Assembly: GCA_963169875.1 (NCBI GenBank)
Contig: CAUJEL010000075.1
Span: forward strand, 1 to 64,000
Direction of reading: 5' to 3'
DNA: 64,000 nucleotides
Source of the DNA: Candidatus Zhuqueibacterota bacterium
Lineage (GTDB): Bacteria > Zhuqueibacterota > Zhuqueibacteria > Residuimicrobiales > Residuimicrobiaceae
Shown: positions 1-7,245 of the stretch, piece by piece
Layout: the number at the start of each line of letters is the position of its first letter
Numbering within the stretch: position 1 is the first letter of the stretch
Position numbers and translations under genes: made by a program
Notes under the pieces: generated by a model
The model's database searches: none
The model's input: only the letters and a program-made list of their open reading frames with translations
What the model was told of the DNA's origin: nothing

Positions 1-93
1 CTTGAGTATGTCTTCCAGACCATCCTGGACTATCCCTTCCACAAGCTAGCTGATCTGCTGCCACAAAACTGGAAGACCCGTTCCCAAAATTAA
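1..93 (+). CDS. C-terminal end of an IS66-like transposase (partial)
   Basis: The first 30 codons are open from the window edge to a TAA at 91-93 and read like the tail of an IS66-family transposase, with a LADLLPQNW segment resembling the short IS66 C-terminal element. Only the tail is visible, so the family call rests on a short match. No terminal inverted repeat can be recognised downstream. It fits the accessory, toxin-antitoxin-rich character of the next 5 kb. Confidence 0.5.
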   Translation, partial: LEYVFQTILDYPFHKLADLLPQNWKTRSQN

Positions 94-140
94 GCCGCTC
101 CCACTCCTTCCTGGTGGAGTGTACTTGACCGAATGCTTAC

Positions 141-545
141 GTAAATGTTAACGGAATAACAGAGAAAGGCCGCTAAAAGCGGCTTTTTAGTCATAGTGTG
201 CGCCTTGGCGGGCAAGCAAGGCAAATTCATGCTTTCGATCGCCCAGGAAATCCGTTCTTGGGCGGAAGATGGGTAGTCCCCCTGTGCAGAAGCACCTCCG
301 CTGCGCCCTGGGCGCATCTGCCTGAAAGCCCTTTCCAACGAGCAGGGCAGGATACCCGCATCATCATTGCGTCCGGTGAATGAGTCCCCGGACGATCGGT
401 TGTAGAGCGGCCAGATGATTTTTCCTTACCAGCATGTCATCCTGGAAGGATCTTTTGGATACGTCAAGGAGAATCGGGGCATCCCGCGGATCTGTGTGCG
501 CCCTCGGTTCAAGCCGTTTAGCTAAAAGGTGCCTACGGCATGACA
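141..545 (+). repeat. Dispersed repeat, copy A
   Basis: This copy starts with GTAAATGTTAACGGA and a small hairpin. It continues through CGATCGCCCAGGAAATCC, GGCGGAAGATGG, GGGCAGGATACCCG, GAGTCCCCGGACGATCGG and GTCATCCTGGAAGGATCTTT, and ends near AAAGGTGCCTACGGCATGAC. The same blocks recur in the same order in copies B (3378-3684) and C (4818-5081). It contains no credible gene and separates the IS66 tail from the MNT-HEPN pair. Confidence 0.8.
165..188 (+). terminator. Hairpin with T-tract inside repeat copy A
   Basis: AAAGGCCGC, TAAAA, GCGGCTTTTT forms a short GC-rich stem followed by five T. It has an intrinsic-terminator shape on the plus strand. The identical structure is carried by repeat copy C at 4841-4865. 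Confidence 0.6.
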
Positions 546-572
546 GGACTGAATCTTGCAGCAATTTTTTGC

Positions 573-620
573 TTGACATTTTCAATAATAGTATGCAAAT
601 TACATACGAACGTATGTAAT
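573..620 (+). promoter_or_regulatory. Promoter and palindromic operator of the MNT-HEPN pair
   Basis: A consensus -35 box TTGACA lies at 573-578. A perfect dyad at 599-620 has 10-bp arms ATTACATACG and CGTATGTAAT separated by AA. It ends 17 bp before the MNT start codon, so it overlaps the expected -10 region. Because that gene starts with a winged helix, the dyad is the likely autoregulatory operator (inference). Confidence 0.6.
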
Positions 621-637
621 ATTAATACGGAAAACGC

Positions 638-1258
638 ATGCTTAAAAATATTTTTACCAGTCAGGCGCGCATTGATCTGCTGGCCACGCTGCTGATGCAT
701 CCGGATGAAGAATTCTATCTGCGTGAACTCGCTACCAAATTGAAAAGCTCTCCGCGTTCCATCAGTTTGGAGCTGCAAAATCTGGAGCGAATCAGTCTGT
801 TGCGGAAACGAATCTCCGGTAAACAACATTACTATCGCATCAACACACAGCACATCCTCTATGGCGATTTGCGCAACCTTTTTCTCAAAACCGTCGGACT
901 TTTAGATCAGGTGATGGCACATCTCAAGCCCCATGCTGCAGAGATTGATTACGCCTTCATCTACGGTTCCATGGCCAACGGACGTTTTAATGCGGATAGC
1001 GATATTGATCTTTTGATCATCGGCAAGGTGCGTCCCAGACAAATGTCTCCGTTGTTCACCGCACTTCGCGAACAACTCGGCCGCGAAATCAATGCTGCGA
1101 TTTTTCCCATGGCCGAATTCGCCGATAAAGTGCGAATGCGGGACCATTTCATCTCAAAATTGATCGACGACTCTCTGCTGTTTGTCATTGGAGAAGAGCA
1201 TGAGTTTAGACGATTGGTACAAAAATGGCTGGCTGAAAAAACATCAAACCAGCCGTGA
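638..1258 (+). CDS. Winged-helix / MNT-type nucleotidyltransferase antitoxin
   Basis: A 206-residue protein. Residues 1-75 resemble an ArsR/MarR-like winged helix (YLRELATKLKSSPRSISLEL). Residues 100-165 hold a minimal nucleotidyltransferase core with GSMANGRFNADSDIDLLII, the GSxxxG plus DxD signature of MNT domains. In MNT-HEPN modules the nucleotidyltransferase modifies and neutralises the HEPN ribonuclease, and the extra DNA-binding domain suggests it also represses its own operon. The HEPN gene overlaps its 3' end (starts at 1200). The dyad at 599-620 is the probable operator. The fold call is firm; the toxin-antitoxin role is inferred from the pairing. Confidence 0.85.
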   Translation: MLKNIFTSQARIDLLATLLMHPDEEFYLRELATKLKSSPRSISLELQNLERISLLRKRISGKQHYYRINTQHILYGDLRNLFLKTVGLLDQVMAHLKPHAAEIDYAFIYGSMANGRFNADSDIDLLIIGKVRPRQMSPLFTALREQLGREINAAIFPMAEFADKVRMRDHFISKLIDDSLLFVIGEEHEFRRLVQKWLAEKTSNQP

Positions 1259-1649
1259 AGAGATCGGCAACCTGTTTGCGATAATTGAACGGGATTTGCA
1301 AGATTGCGCCCACGAACAGGTCTCAGAGGATTGGCGGTTTGCCATTGCCTATAACGCAGCGAGACAGTGTTGCCTGGTTGCACTTTATTGCAGCGGCTAT
1401 CGCAGCGGCCGCGGTGCTGGAGATCATTATTATGTCATCCAGAGTTTGACCCAAACGTTGGGAGAAGAGTTTGGAGAGCTAAAAGACTATCTTGATAGTT
1501 GCCGCAATAAGCGCAACATCAGTGATTATGATGCAGCCGGCACAATATCCCTGCAGGAGGTTGAGGAGCTTGTTATTACGGCGCAGGAATTATATCATCA
1601 AGTTAAAAGTTGGGTCCGGCTCCATCATAAAGAGTATTTCCCGCAATAA
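1200..1649 (+). CDS. HEPN-domain protein, probable RNase toxin of the MNT-HEPN pair
   Basis: A 149-residue protein. The ATG at 1200 is preferred over the in-frame TTG at 1182 because GGAGAA sits 5-10 nt upstream of it. It is alpha-helical throughout. The segment CRNKRNISDYD near residues 105-115 matches the R-x(4-6)-Y/H active-site pattern of the SAV_6107-type HEPN family, whose members act as metal-independent RNases. The 59-bp overlap with the MNT gene indicates translational coupling. The HEPN assignment is good; RNase activity is inferred. Confidence 0.8.
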   Translation: MSLDDWYKNGWLKKHQTSREEIGNLFAIIERDLQDCAHEQVSEDWRFAIAYNAARQCCLVALYCSGYRSGRGAGDHYYVIQSLTQTLGEEFGELKDYLDSCRNKRNISDYDAAGTISLQEVEELVITAQELYHQVKSWVRLHHKEYFPQ

Positions 1650-1999
1650 TACTAAATGAGACCCCGAGCGACTCCTCCGGCCGGGAGAAAAATCTCTGCT
1701 GAAGTGCGTTTTTGTTTGCATTAATTACCATAAAGAAGTATTTATTGCATACAAAAACTTAGAGTGCGCTCATGATGTCAAAAACATATACTTATCTGGC
1801 AGAGTATCCAAGCCGTCTGCAATCCTCAGGCGATTTGCGTATTTCGGATGAAACCTGCTATCCATTCGGGCGAAAATTGCCACACAGCAAGAATCATGAC
1901 TTGTTGCAGAATGATTGCCCTCACCCGCCGGGCATTGCGCTTTAACGTAAAAACCTGACCAGCTAATCTGACTTACAGTAAAAAGAGGAAACGAGAAGT
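1650..1999. other. Intergenic stretch with one weak small ORF
   Basis: 350 bases between the HEPN gene and the next CDS. It holds a 57-codon open frame (1772-1945, listed separately) and an A-rich Shine-Dalgarno region (AAGAGGAAACGAG) just before 2000. No repeat or RNA gene is visible. Confidence 0.5.
1772..1945 (+). CDS. Possible 57-residue ORF, unrecognised
   Basis: An ATG-ATG start leads a 57-codon frame ending at TAA 1943-1945, with a PHSKNHDLL segment and a PHPPGIAL tail. There is no clear ribosome binding site and I do not recognise the family. It could be a relic of a longer gene. It is listed only because the gap is otherwise empty. Confidence 0.2.
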   Translation: MMSKTYTYLAEYPSRLQSSGDLRISDETCYPFGRKLPHSKNHDLLQNDCPHPPGIAL

Positions 2000-2320
2000 A
2001 TGGGTGATACCTGGGTCACAGACATGAGACATTTTCTGGATGACGAAGATCTTGTCGCTGAGGCACTTCCGGGTCCTGCCTTGAATATAGCACTATTTCT
2101 TGGTTCAATCGTGGCCTGGGTGACGAGCCATCCGCAAGGAATTTGTGAGTGGACCAACGTCCCCTGTCGACGATCGCCCGGGCATAAACGCTGTCTTGGT
2201 GAAATTTTCGCAAGGATGGATGACGCCTCTGGCACAATTATCTGGGAGTGTCCGATGTGTGGTGATAACGGCTACATCCACGGCTGGCAAGGCACATTGT
2301 GGGATCGCCAGCCTGGATAG
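2000..2320 (+). CDS. Conserved hypothetical protein with C-terminal zinc-ribbon-like motif
   Basis: A 106-residue protein with a purine-rich ribosome binding site (AGAGGAAACGAG). The N-terminus GDTWVTDMRHFLDD and the C-terminus ECPMCGDNGYIHGWQGTLWD are typical of a small family found in many environmental bacteria. The cysteines at roughly 55, 64 and the CPMC pair could bind one zinc. Function is unknown. Its last codons overlap the start of the higB remnant in another frame, so its extreme C-terminus (DRQPG) may be created by the junction. Confidence 0.7.
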   Translation: MGDTWVTDMRHFLDDEDLVAEALPGPALNIALFLGSIVAWVTSHPQGICEWTNVPCRRSPGHKRCLGEIFARMDDASGTIIWECPMCGDNGYIHGWQGTLWDRQPG

Positions 2321-2492
2321 ACTCGATGCCTCGACCGGACCACAAGACATGAACTTGCCAGGTTATCGTTTACATGAATTAAAAGGCAAATATAAAAGCA
2401 TCTGGTCAGTCTGGATTACAGGGAATTGGCGAGTCACATTCCAATTCGATGGTCAAAATGTAATAAATGTTGATTATCAAGATTATCATTGA
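2310..2492 (+). pseudogene. higB toxin remnant, N-terminal part missing
   Basis: In frame from about 2310 the sequence encodes SLDRLDAST, then DMNLPGYRLHELKG and WSVWITGNWRVTF, ending in VDYQDYH. This is the C-terminal two thirds of a HigB/RelE-family mRNA interferase. About 30 N-terminal residues with the expected start are absent. Upstream sequence belongs to the 2000-2320 gene in a different frame, so a deletion or insertion junction lies near 2305-2310. The intact higA follows directly. The fragment probably cannot give a functional toxin. Confidence 0.8.
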
Positions 2493-2503
2493 GGGCGTCT
2501 CAT

Positions 2504-2797
2504 ATGCATGCAAAAAGAAAACCAACGCATCCTGGCGAAGTCTTGCGTGAGGATGTCATAAAACCTTTGAATCTGACGGTCACTGAGGCAGCAAAACGAT
2601 TGGGAATTACCAGAAAAACGTTATCCGCTTTACTCAATTGCCGCGCAGGAATGAGCCCGGAAATGGCCATCCGGGTTGGCCGTGCTACAGGTACTTCGCC
2701 TGAAAGCTGGCTCCTCATGCAGGCCAAGCTGGATCTATGGTATGCTGAAAAGGAAAAAATGATTGTGAAATCACTGCAATCGGAGCCTGTGATTTAG
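2504..2797 (+). CDS. higA: HigA-type antitoxin
   Basis: A 97-residue XRE/Cro helix-turn-helix protein with the family signature PTHPGEVLREDVIKPL, then TVTEAAKRLGITRKTLSALLN and MSPEMAIRVGRATG, ending in SWLLMQAKLDLW. The ATG at 2504 follows GAGGG by 8 nt; the in-frame TTG at 2489 is less likely. HigA binds HigB and represses the operon. Here it follows a truncated higB, so it is an orphan antitoxin that could still neutralise a related toxin elsewhere (inference). Confidence 0.88.
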   Translation: MHAKRKPTHPGEVLREDVIKPLNLTVTEAAKRLGITRKTLSALLNCRAGMSPEMAIRVGRATGTSPESWLLMQAKLDLWYAEKEKMIVKSLQSEPVI

Positions 2798-2904
2798 CAC
2801 ATTACATCGCGTAAATCCCAGGCGTTAAGCAGACGCAGCATCCATTTTCCATCGCTCCCTGAGCGCATTAATTTTTTTATGAAACCGGAATAGATGAGGC
2901 AGAG

Positions 2905-3339
2905 ATGGCGAGAAAAAAGCAAAACACCGAAAATCCGGCGGAAGCTCAAAATCAGATGCAATCACCCAACTTGCGCGACATTGTCGGCGACGCCGTATAT
3001 ACTGTCTGGCTGGATATGCTGCGAAGGCTGGTCCCTGATGGACGTACGCACCGTTTGTCAAAACTTGTTGCAGCATTCATGCAATATGCCGCATACATGG
3101 CAAACGATAAATGGGGACAACAAGAACCACCGGCTGGCTCAGCGGCATCTCTTCTGCTTCGTATTTGGGAGTCAGGCACTTCTGAAGAAGCTGAATTAAT
3201 CGCCTGTAATTTTGCCGAAAGTCTTTTTCGCGATGCGGGTGTACGATACGAGCGCGTCAATTATAAAGGTTATAAGTACAGTATCGCAGAAGACGCAGCT
3301 ATAGAGTTTGTGCGCTGGGAGGAAATGCCCTGGGAGTGA
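2905..3339 (+). CDS. Hypothetical protein
   Basis: A 144-residue soluble protein beginning MARKKQN, with a polar, low-complexity first 20 residues and a predicted helical body (DAVYTVWLDMLRRL, LVAAFMQYAAYMA). The C-terminus is aromatic and acidic. GAGATGGCGAG around the start offers a weak ribosome binding site. Even codon usage and lack of low-complexity features after residue 20 favour a real gene. I do not recognise the family. It stands between the orphan higA and repeat copy B and could be an accessory or TA-linked gene. Confidence 0.6.
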   Translation: MARKKQNTENPAEAQNQMQSPNLRDIVGDAVYTVWLDMLRRLVPDGRTHRLSKLVAAFMQYAAYMANDKWGQQEPPAGSAASLLLRIWESGTSEEAELIACNFAESLFRDAGVRYERVNYKGYKYSIAEDAAIEFVRWEEMPWE

Positions 3340-3377
3340 TCACTTCGGCGCAGAATTTCCAGTATTTGCAGATTTGC

Positions 3378-3684
3378 TCGCTCGCCCGGGGAATCCCCTC
3401 CCTGGGCGGAAGACGGATAGTCCACCTATGCAGGAGACTCTTCGCTGCGCTCATCGCGCCTTTGTTCGAAGCCCATGTACAACGAACGGGGCAGGATACC
3501 CGCATCATTATTCCGTCCGGGGAAGAGTCCCCGGACGATCGGTTGTAGAGCAGCCGCATGGTTGTTTTTATTGGCATGTCATCCTGGAGGGATCTTTTAG
3601 ATTCGTCAAGCCGGATCGGGGCATCTCACGGATCTGAGTGCGCCCTCGGTTCGTGCCGTTTGCCCAAAAGGTGCTTACAGCATG
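3378..3684 (+). repeat. Dispersed repeat, copy B
   Basis: This copy aligns with the central and 3' parts of copy A: GGGCGGAAGACGGATAGTCC, GGGGCAGGATACCCGCATCA, GAGTCCCCGGACGATCGG, GTCATCCTGGAGGGATCTTT, GTGCGCCCTCGGTTC and AAAGGTGCTTACAGCATG. It lacks the 5' hairpin of copies A and C. It ends about 25 bp before the start of the next antitoxin gene, as copy A ends shortly before the MNT gene. Confidence 0.8.
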
Positions 3685-3708
3685 GCAGATTGGGGGCAGG
3701 AGAAACGC

Positions 3709-4017
3709 ATGGTTAAACGAAAAAAGATAATCGGATTCAACCCGGATTATGCGGTCATCCCGGGCGAGACTTTACGGGAGACGCTGGAAAGTTTGAACAT
3801 GTCCCAGACAGAATTGGCAGAGCGCTGCGGCAGACCGAAAAAAACCATAAATGATATTATGACCGGCAAGTCCGCCATCACCGCCGAAACTGCCATGCAG
3901 CTGGAACGCGTTCTCAGCGTTCCAGCCTCTTTCTGGATAAAGCTGGAATCAAATTATCAGGAGACCAGGGAGCGCCTAAAGGATGAGCAAAATCTGCGCG
4001 AGCAGGTTGACTGGTAA
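3709..4017 (+). CDS. HigA-like antitoxin, truncated before its peptidase half
   Basis: A 102-residue XRE-type helix-turn-helix protein: YAVIPGETLRETLESLNMSQ, then LAERCGRPKKTINDIMTGKS, then PASFWIKLESNYQETRERL. The ATG at 3709 has a GGCAGGAGA ribosome binding site 6-16 nt upstream; an in-frame ATG at 3682 lies inside repeat copy B. Relatives usually continue after the LREQVDW region into an ImmA/IrrE-like metallopeptidase domain of some 250 residues, but here TAA follows at once. It is either a short natural variant or a truncation product; no peptidase fragment is seen downstream. Confidence 0.75.
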   Translation: MVKRKKIIGFNPDYAVIPGETLRETLESLNMSQTELAERCGRPKKTINDIMTGKSAITAETAMQLERVLSVPASFWIKLESNYQETRERLKDEQNLREQVDW

Positions 4018-4149
4018 ACGGTGCGACATCCCAAAAATGACCGGAGGGTGTAGCTTGCAGAACCATTCTGTGTGCGTCATAGATACGCCAGCATAACCAG
4101 GATCATTTTCTCAGATGACCCCATTGACACTTCAAATCCCATTTAGGAC

Positions 4150-4178
4150 TTGACAATGGTCCGTATTTTTAATAAATA
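4150..4178 (+). promoter_or_regulatory. Candidate promoter of the DUF433/DUF5615 pair
   Basis: TTGACA at 4150-4155 is followed after 17 bp by TAAATA at 4173-4178 in a very AT-rich stretch, 48 bp before the antitoxin ATG. The -35 is perfect and the -10 is weak. Confidence 0.4.
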
Positions 4179-4225
4179 TAAATTGAATGTGAGTTAACAA
4201 GTTTGTCCTGTTTAATGAGGATGTC

Positions 4226-4453
4226 ATGACTGAACATATTGAAGTAAATCCTGCTGTTTGTCATGGAAAACCGGTCATTCGTGGCACGCGCATCATGGTG
4301 CGAAACATTTTGGGATCGCTGGCCGGAGGAGATACGATAGAAGACATCCTCGCCCATTATCCGGAAATTACGCACGATGATGTCCGTGCAGCGATCGAAT
4401 ATGCCATCGAACTGGTGGATGATACGCAAGTAAGCATTACCGCTACCGTATGA
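4226..4453 (+). CDS. DUF433 antitoxin
   Basis: A 75-residue DUF433-family protein with the typical CHGKPVIRGTRIMVRNILG motif and the IEDILAHYPEITHDDVRAA helix-turn-helix region. DUF433 proteins are the DNA-binding antitoxins of DUF5615 (PIN-like) toxins. The stop codon overlaps the next ATG (ATGA, 4450-4453), a standard coupling. A consensus -35 box lies upstream at 4150. Confidence 0.9.
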   Translation: MTEHIEVNPAVCHGKPVIRGTRIMVRNILGSLAGGDTIEDILAHYPEITHDDVRAAIEYAIELVDDTQVSITATV

Positions 4454-4818
4454 TCAAGATTCTGCTCGATCAAAATATTCCCGCTGAAACGGAAGCCTGG
4501 CTGGCCCGCATGGTGGGTGATAGAGCAACCGTCGATTCAACCCGATCATTGGGTATGCAAAGAATGTCGGATGAGGATATCTTTTATTACTGCCAAAAGA
4601 ATCGAATGGTATTGATAACGTACGATGATGATTTTCAGAATCCACTTGTAATTCCTGATGTGCCAGGATATGGTGTCATACGATTGAATATATATCCAAC
4701 CGGTTTACTGCAAACGCAAGATGCGCTGAGCCGCCTCCTGGTGACCCATCCGTTAGAAACGTGGGAAAAAGCCTCAATAGTAATTGATCAGAAGAAAATT
4801 CGATACTCGAAAAAATAG
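4450..4818 (+). CDS. DUF5615 PIN-like toxin
   Basis: A 122-residue PIN-like protein of the DUF5615/Mut7-C type. The N-terminal KILLDQNIPAE carries the first acidic residue, MSDEDIFYYCQKN the middle one, and VLITYDDDFQ the last cluster, as expected for a metal-dependent RNase fold. It is coupled to the DUF433 antitoxin by a 4-bp overlap. The stop codon is part of repeat copy C, which begins exactly there. The TA role follows from the pairing. Confidence 0.88.
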   Translation: MIKILLDQNIPAETEAWLARMVGDRATVDSTRSLGMQRMSDEDIFYYCQKNRMVLITYDDDFQNPLVIPDVPGYGVIRLNIYPTGLLQTQDALSRLLVTHPLETWEKASIVIDQKKIRYSKK

Positions 4819-5081
4819 TAAATGTTAACGGAAGAACAGAAAAAGGCCGCTAAAAGCGGCTTTTTAGTCATAGGGGAGCCTTGGCGGGCTAGCAAGGCAA
4901 ATTCACGCTTTCGATCGCCCAGGAAATCCCTTCTTGGGCGGAAGATGGATAATCCCCCTATGCAGGAGCACCTTCGCCGCGCTCCGGGCGCCTCTGCCCG
5001 AAAACCCTGTCCAACGAGCGGGGCAGGATGCCCGGCATCATTTATTCCGTCCGGGGAAGAGTCCCCTGACGATCGGTATTT
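4818..5081 (+). repeat. Dispersed repeat, copy C
   Basis: This copy matches the 5' two thirds of copy A, from GTAAATGTTAACGGAAG through the hairpin, TTCACGCTTTCGATCGCCCA, GGGCGGAAGATGG, CAACGAGCGGGGCAGGAT and GAGTCCCCTGACGATCGG, then diverges. Similarity to copy A is highest over the first 200 bp. No gene lies in it; the stretch to 5188 holds only the ribosome binding site of the next gene. Confidence 0.8.
4841..4865 (+). terminator. Hairpin with T-tract inside repeat copy C
   Basis: GGCCGC, TAAAA, GCGGC followed by TTTTT, 23 bp after the DUF5615 toxin stop codon. It is well placed to terminate that operon, and is identical to the hairpin of copy A. Confidence 0.7.
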
Positions 5082-5188
5082 GGCAAATATATGAAAATGG
5101 GATATCACCCCGAAACCCGCGGGAGTCTCGATCCGGATACTCTGCCGGAAATTCCCGACTAGGGCGAAAATAAACTGGAGATTGGGTT

Positions 5189-7009
5189 ATGAAAAAAGTA
5201 TTCAGAGTGAATGAAATCAGATGCATGATTGTCCTGCTGTTTGCAGGCTTGTGGGGTGTCGCCTATGCAGGGCAGGCTTCCGGAAACGACCCTGTGGTGG
5301 AAACGGCCGACGCCGGAGAGGCAGCCCCGCTCGTGTTACAGGCGCTTGACTATACCGAGAATCCTGTTGATATCCCGAATCCGGACCGGGGTTTTTACAG
5401 ACCCGAAAGTTATGTTATTCCGGTCGAAAGCGCAACGCCCGGTTTTCCGGAGCTGGGAGCCATTATAAGTGGTACCACGGTCTATGTTAATGCGCGCATC
5501 GTCTATATGGAATTTGACCTGAAAAATTTTTCGTCAAATGCCCCCCTCGATGGCAAACCCATCGGCCCCTGGAGTAAGGAGGGTGCTCTCCCACCGCATT
5601 ACGGTGCAACCCAACCTTTAACACCCGCCGCGCTTGATTATGTGAGAGCGGCCTTGCAAAGGGTGAGAGAGAGCGAAGCCGTTGCCATTGTCAAGTTCAA
5701 TTATGACGGACGGGGCCATACGTATGTTGACAATGATCGCTTCAACCAGGTCATTCACGACTGCGAGCCGGGGGCGCCCAAAGGCCGGGTTTGGTATGAA
5801 ACCGGCGTGATGGAAAAATCCGACTTGTGTGGCATACCCGGCCACGAGGGTAAAAACTGGGTCCAATATCATCTGTGGCAGCTTGGCAGTGTTTTCAGCG
5901 AGTTCGAAGAGTGCATCATGGCGGTGAAAGGGGGTATCTTTGGCCCCTGGGGCGAAATGCACTCCTCATCCTATGCCAGAACGCGGGAGGGGTACCACTG
6001 GCTTTTACAGGCGCTGCTGGGCTATGTTCCCGCTTCACGTTCAATTATGGTGCATGCGGGCGGCGTCATGGCATGGCATAACCTGGAGTATGGTACCAAT
6101 TATAGTTTTACCAATCTGATGCCGGCTCCGGTACGCGGCACACCGGCACAGCGATTCGGTATGTTCAACGACAGCTATTCGGCGGGTTCGCGCGGTGCCG
6201 TGCCTGATGACAATGGTTCGCTTTCCGAGGGTTTTGCCTTGATTGGAACGGGTGATCACGGTGATTACGATCGTAACGCTGTTTTAACCTGGATGAGAAA
6301 TCAGAATAATTTTTATGGCGGTGAAACGGTTGGACCGGGTCCTGCCGAAAATATCTATCCCAGGTTTCCAAACGCTCTTTATGAAGCCGCTTATGCGCAA
6401 ACAACCCATTTGAATACAAGCTATAGCCAACGCACCTACAAGCTTTGGAGTGATTTTGTTTATAATAAAGAAAATGTCACCGCACCGTTTACGCCTCCAC
6501 ACGATGGCGTGACGCGAACGGCCATCTTTGACCCGGTCTATAACGGCAGAAACGGCATGGAATATATGCGTGACAGACTGGGCTACCGTTTGGTGTTGCG
6601 CCAGGCTTACGCGAGCAAATGGGTAAAGCAGCATGGAACCCTGCGATTGGAAGGCAAGATCCAAAACGTCGGCTTTGGTTGCGTGGTAAACAGGAAAAAT
6701 GTATCGGTCATTTTGAAAGCCAAAAATGGCTGCATCACCCATATGGCACTCACGAATCTGGATGCCAGGGATTGGCTGCCGGATTTGGACAACAGGGCGG
6801 ACAATACCGCGGCATGGCGGGATTTGAACTTTTCGATTAATCTGGATGCACTGGGTGATGTGCCTCCTGGTGAGTATGAAATTTTCTTAAAGATCAATGA
6901 TCCCAAGGAAACAATCCCCAACAGGCGTTGTATTCAGTTTGCGAATCACAATATCTGGAATACATGCCTTGGCGCGAACCTGATCGGTTCGACGACAGTT
7001 GTGCCTTGA
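5189..7009 (+). CDS. Secreted DUF4874/DUF4832 protein
   Basis: A 606-residue exported protein. Residues 1-27 form a signal peptide (hydrophobic core MIVLLFAGLWGV, likely cleavage after AYA). From about residue 54 the family hallmark NPVDIPNPDRGFYRPESY opens the DUF4874 region. IFGPWGEMHSS near 245 lies in the TIM-barrel-like core, and the C-terminal 150 residues (RLGYRLVLRQAYASK onward) match DUF4832, a beta-sandwich-like module. These proteins resemble glycoside-hydrolase-type barrels, but no substrate is established. GGAG 10 nt upstream supports the ATG. It is monocistronic, ending at a strong hairpin (7031-7066). Confidence 0.85.
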   Translation: MKKVFRVNEIRCMIVLLFAGLWGVAYAGQASGNDPVVETADAGEAAPLVLQALDYTENPVDIPNPDRGFYRPESYVIPVESATPGFPELGAIISGTTVYVNARIVYMEFDLKNFSSNAPLDGKPIGPWSKEGALPPHYGATQPLTPAALDYVRAALQRVRESEAVAIVKFNYDGRGHTYVDNDRFNQVIHDCEPGAPKGRVWYETGVMEKSDLCGIPGHEGKNWVQYHLWQLGSVFSEFEECIMAVKGGIFGPWGEMHSSSYARTREGYHWLLQALLGYVPASRSIMVHAGGVMAWHNLEYGTNYSFTNLMPAPVRGTPAQRFGMFNDSYSAGSRGAVPDDNGSLSEGFALIGTGDHGDYDRNAVLTWMRNQNNFYGGETVGPGPAENIYPRFPNALYEAAYAQTTHLNTSYSQRTYKLWSDFVYNKENVTAPFTPPHDGVTRTAIFDPVYNGRNGMEYMRDRLGYRLVLRQAYASKWVKQHGTLRLEGKIQNVGFGCVVNRKNVSVILKAKNGCITHMALTNLDARDWLPDLDNRADNTAAWRDLNFSINLDALGDVPPGEYEIFLKINDPKETIPNRRCIQFANHNIWNTCLGANLIGSTTVVP

Positions 7010-7030
7010 TTTAATTTACGGAAAGGTGTC

Positions 7031-7066
7031 ATCAAAAGAGTGCAGTCGCAGGGGGCACTCTTTTGA
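7031..7066. terminator. Terminator hairpin after the DUF4832 gene
   Basis: Perfect 13-bp arms ATCAAAAGAGTGC and GCACTCTTTTGAT around a 10-nt loop, starting 21 bp after the stop codon. The A and T ends of the arms make it terminator-like in both directions. Genes on either side converge. Confidence 0.8.
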
Positions 7067-7141
7067 TGCCCCGTGATCATTTCGACAGTTGACATTCAGT
7101 GGACTGTTTTTTTCATGTGGCATGGCTTGTCAGGTCCTGTC

Positions 7142-7169
7142 TTTCTGCACCTGTTTACAGATGCAGAAA
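7142..7169. repeat. Near-perfect 28-bp palindrome
   Basis: TTTCTGCA and TGCAGAAA flank an inner CTGT-TT-ACAG with one C/A mismatch pair. It lies between the convergent DUF4832 and NTPase genes. There is no T-tract, so its role is unclear (protein-binding dyad or weak terminator of the minus-strand operon). Confidence 0.6.
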
Positions 7170-7245
7170 CATGGAACGCTGTTGTCTCTGATCAGGTCGA
7201 CATTTTCTTCTTTGCAGACCTGAAATAAAAACGGGATTGTGCAGG

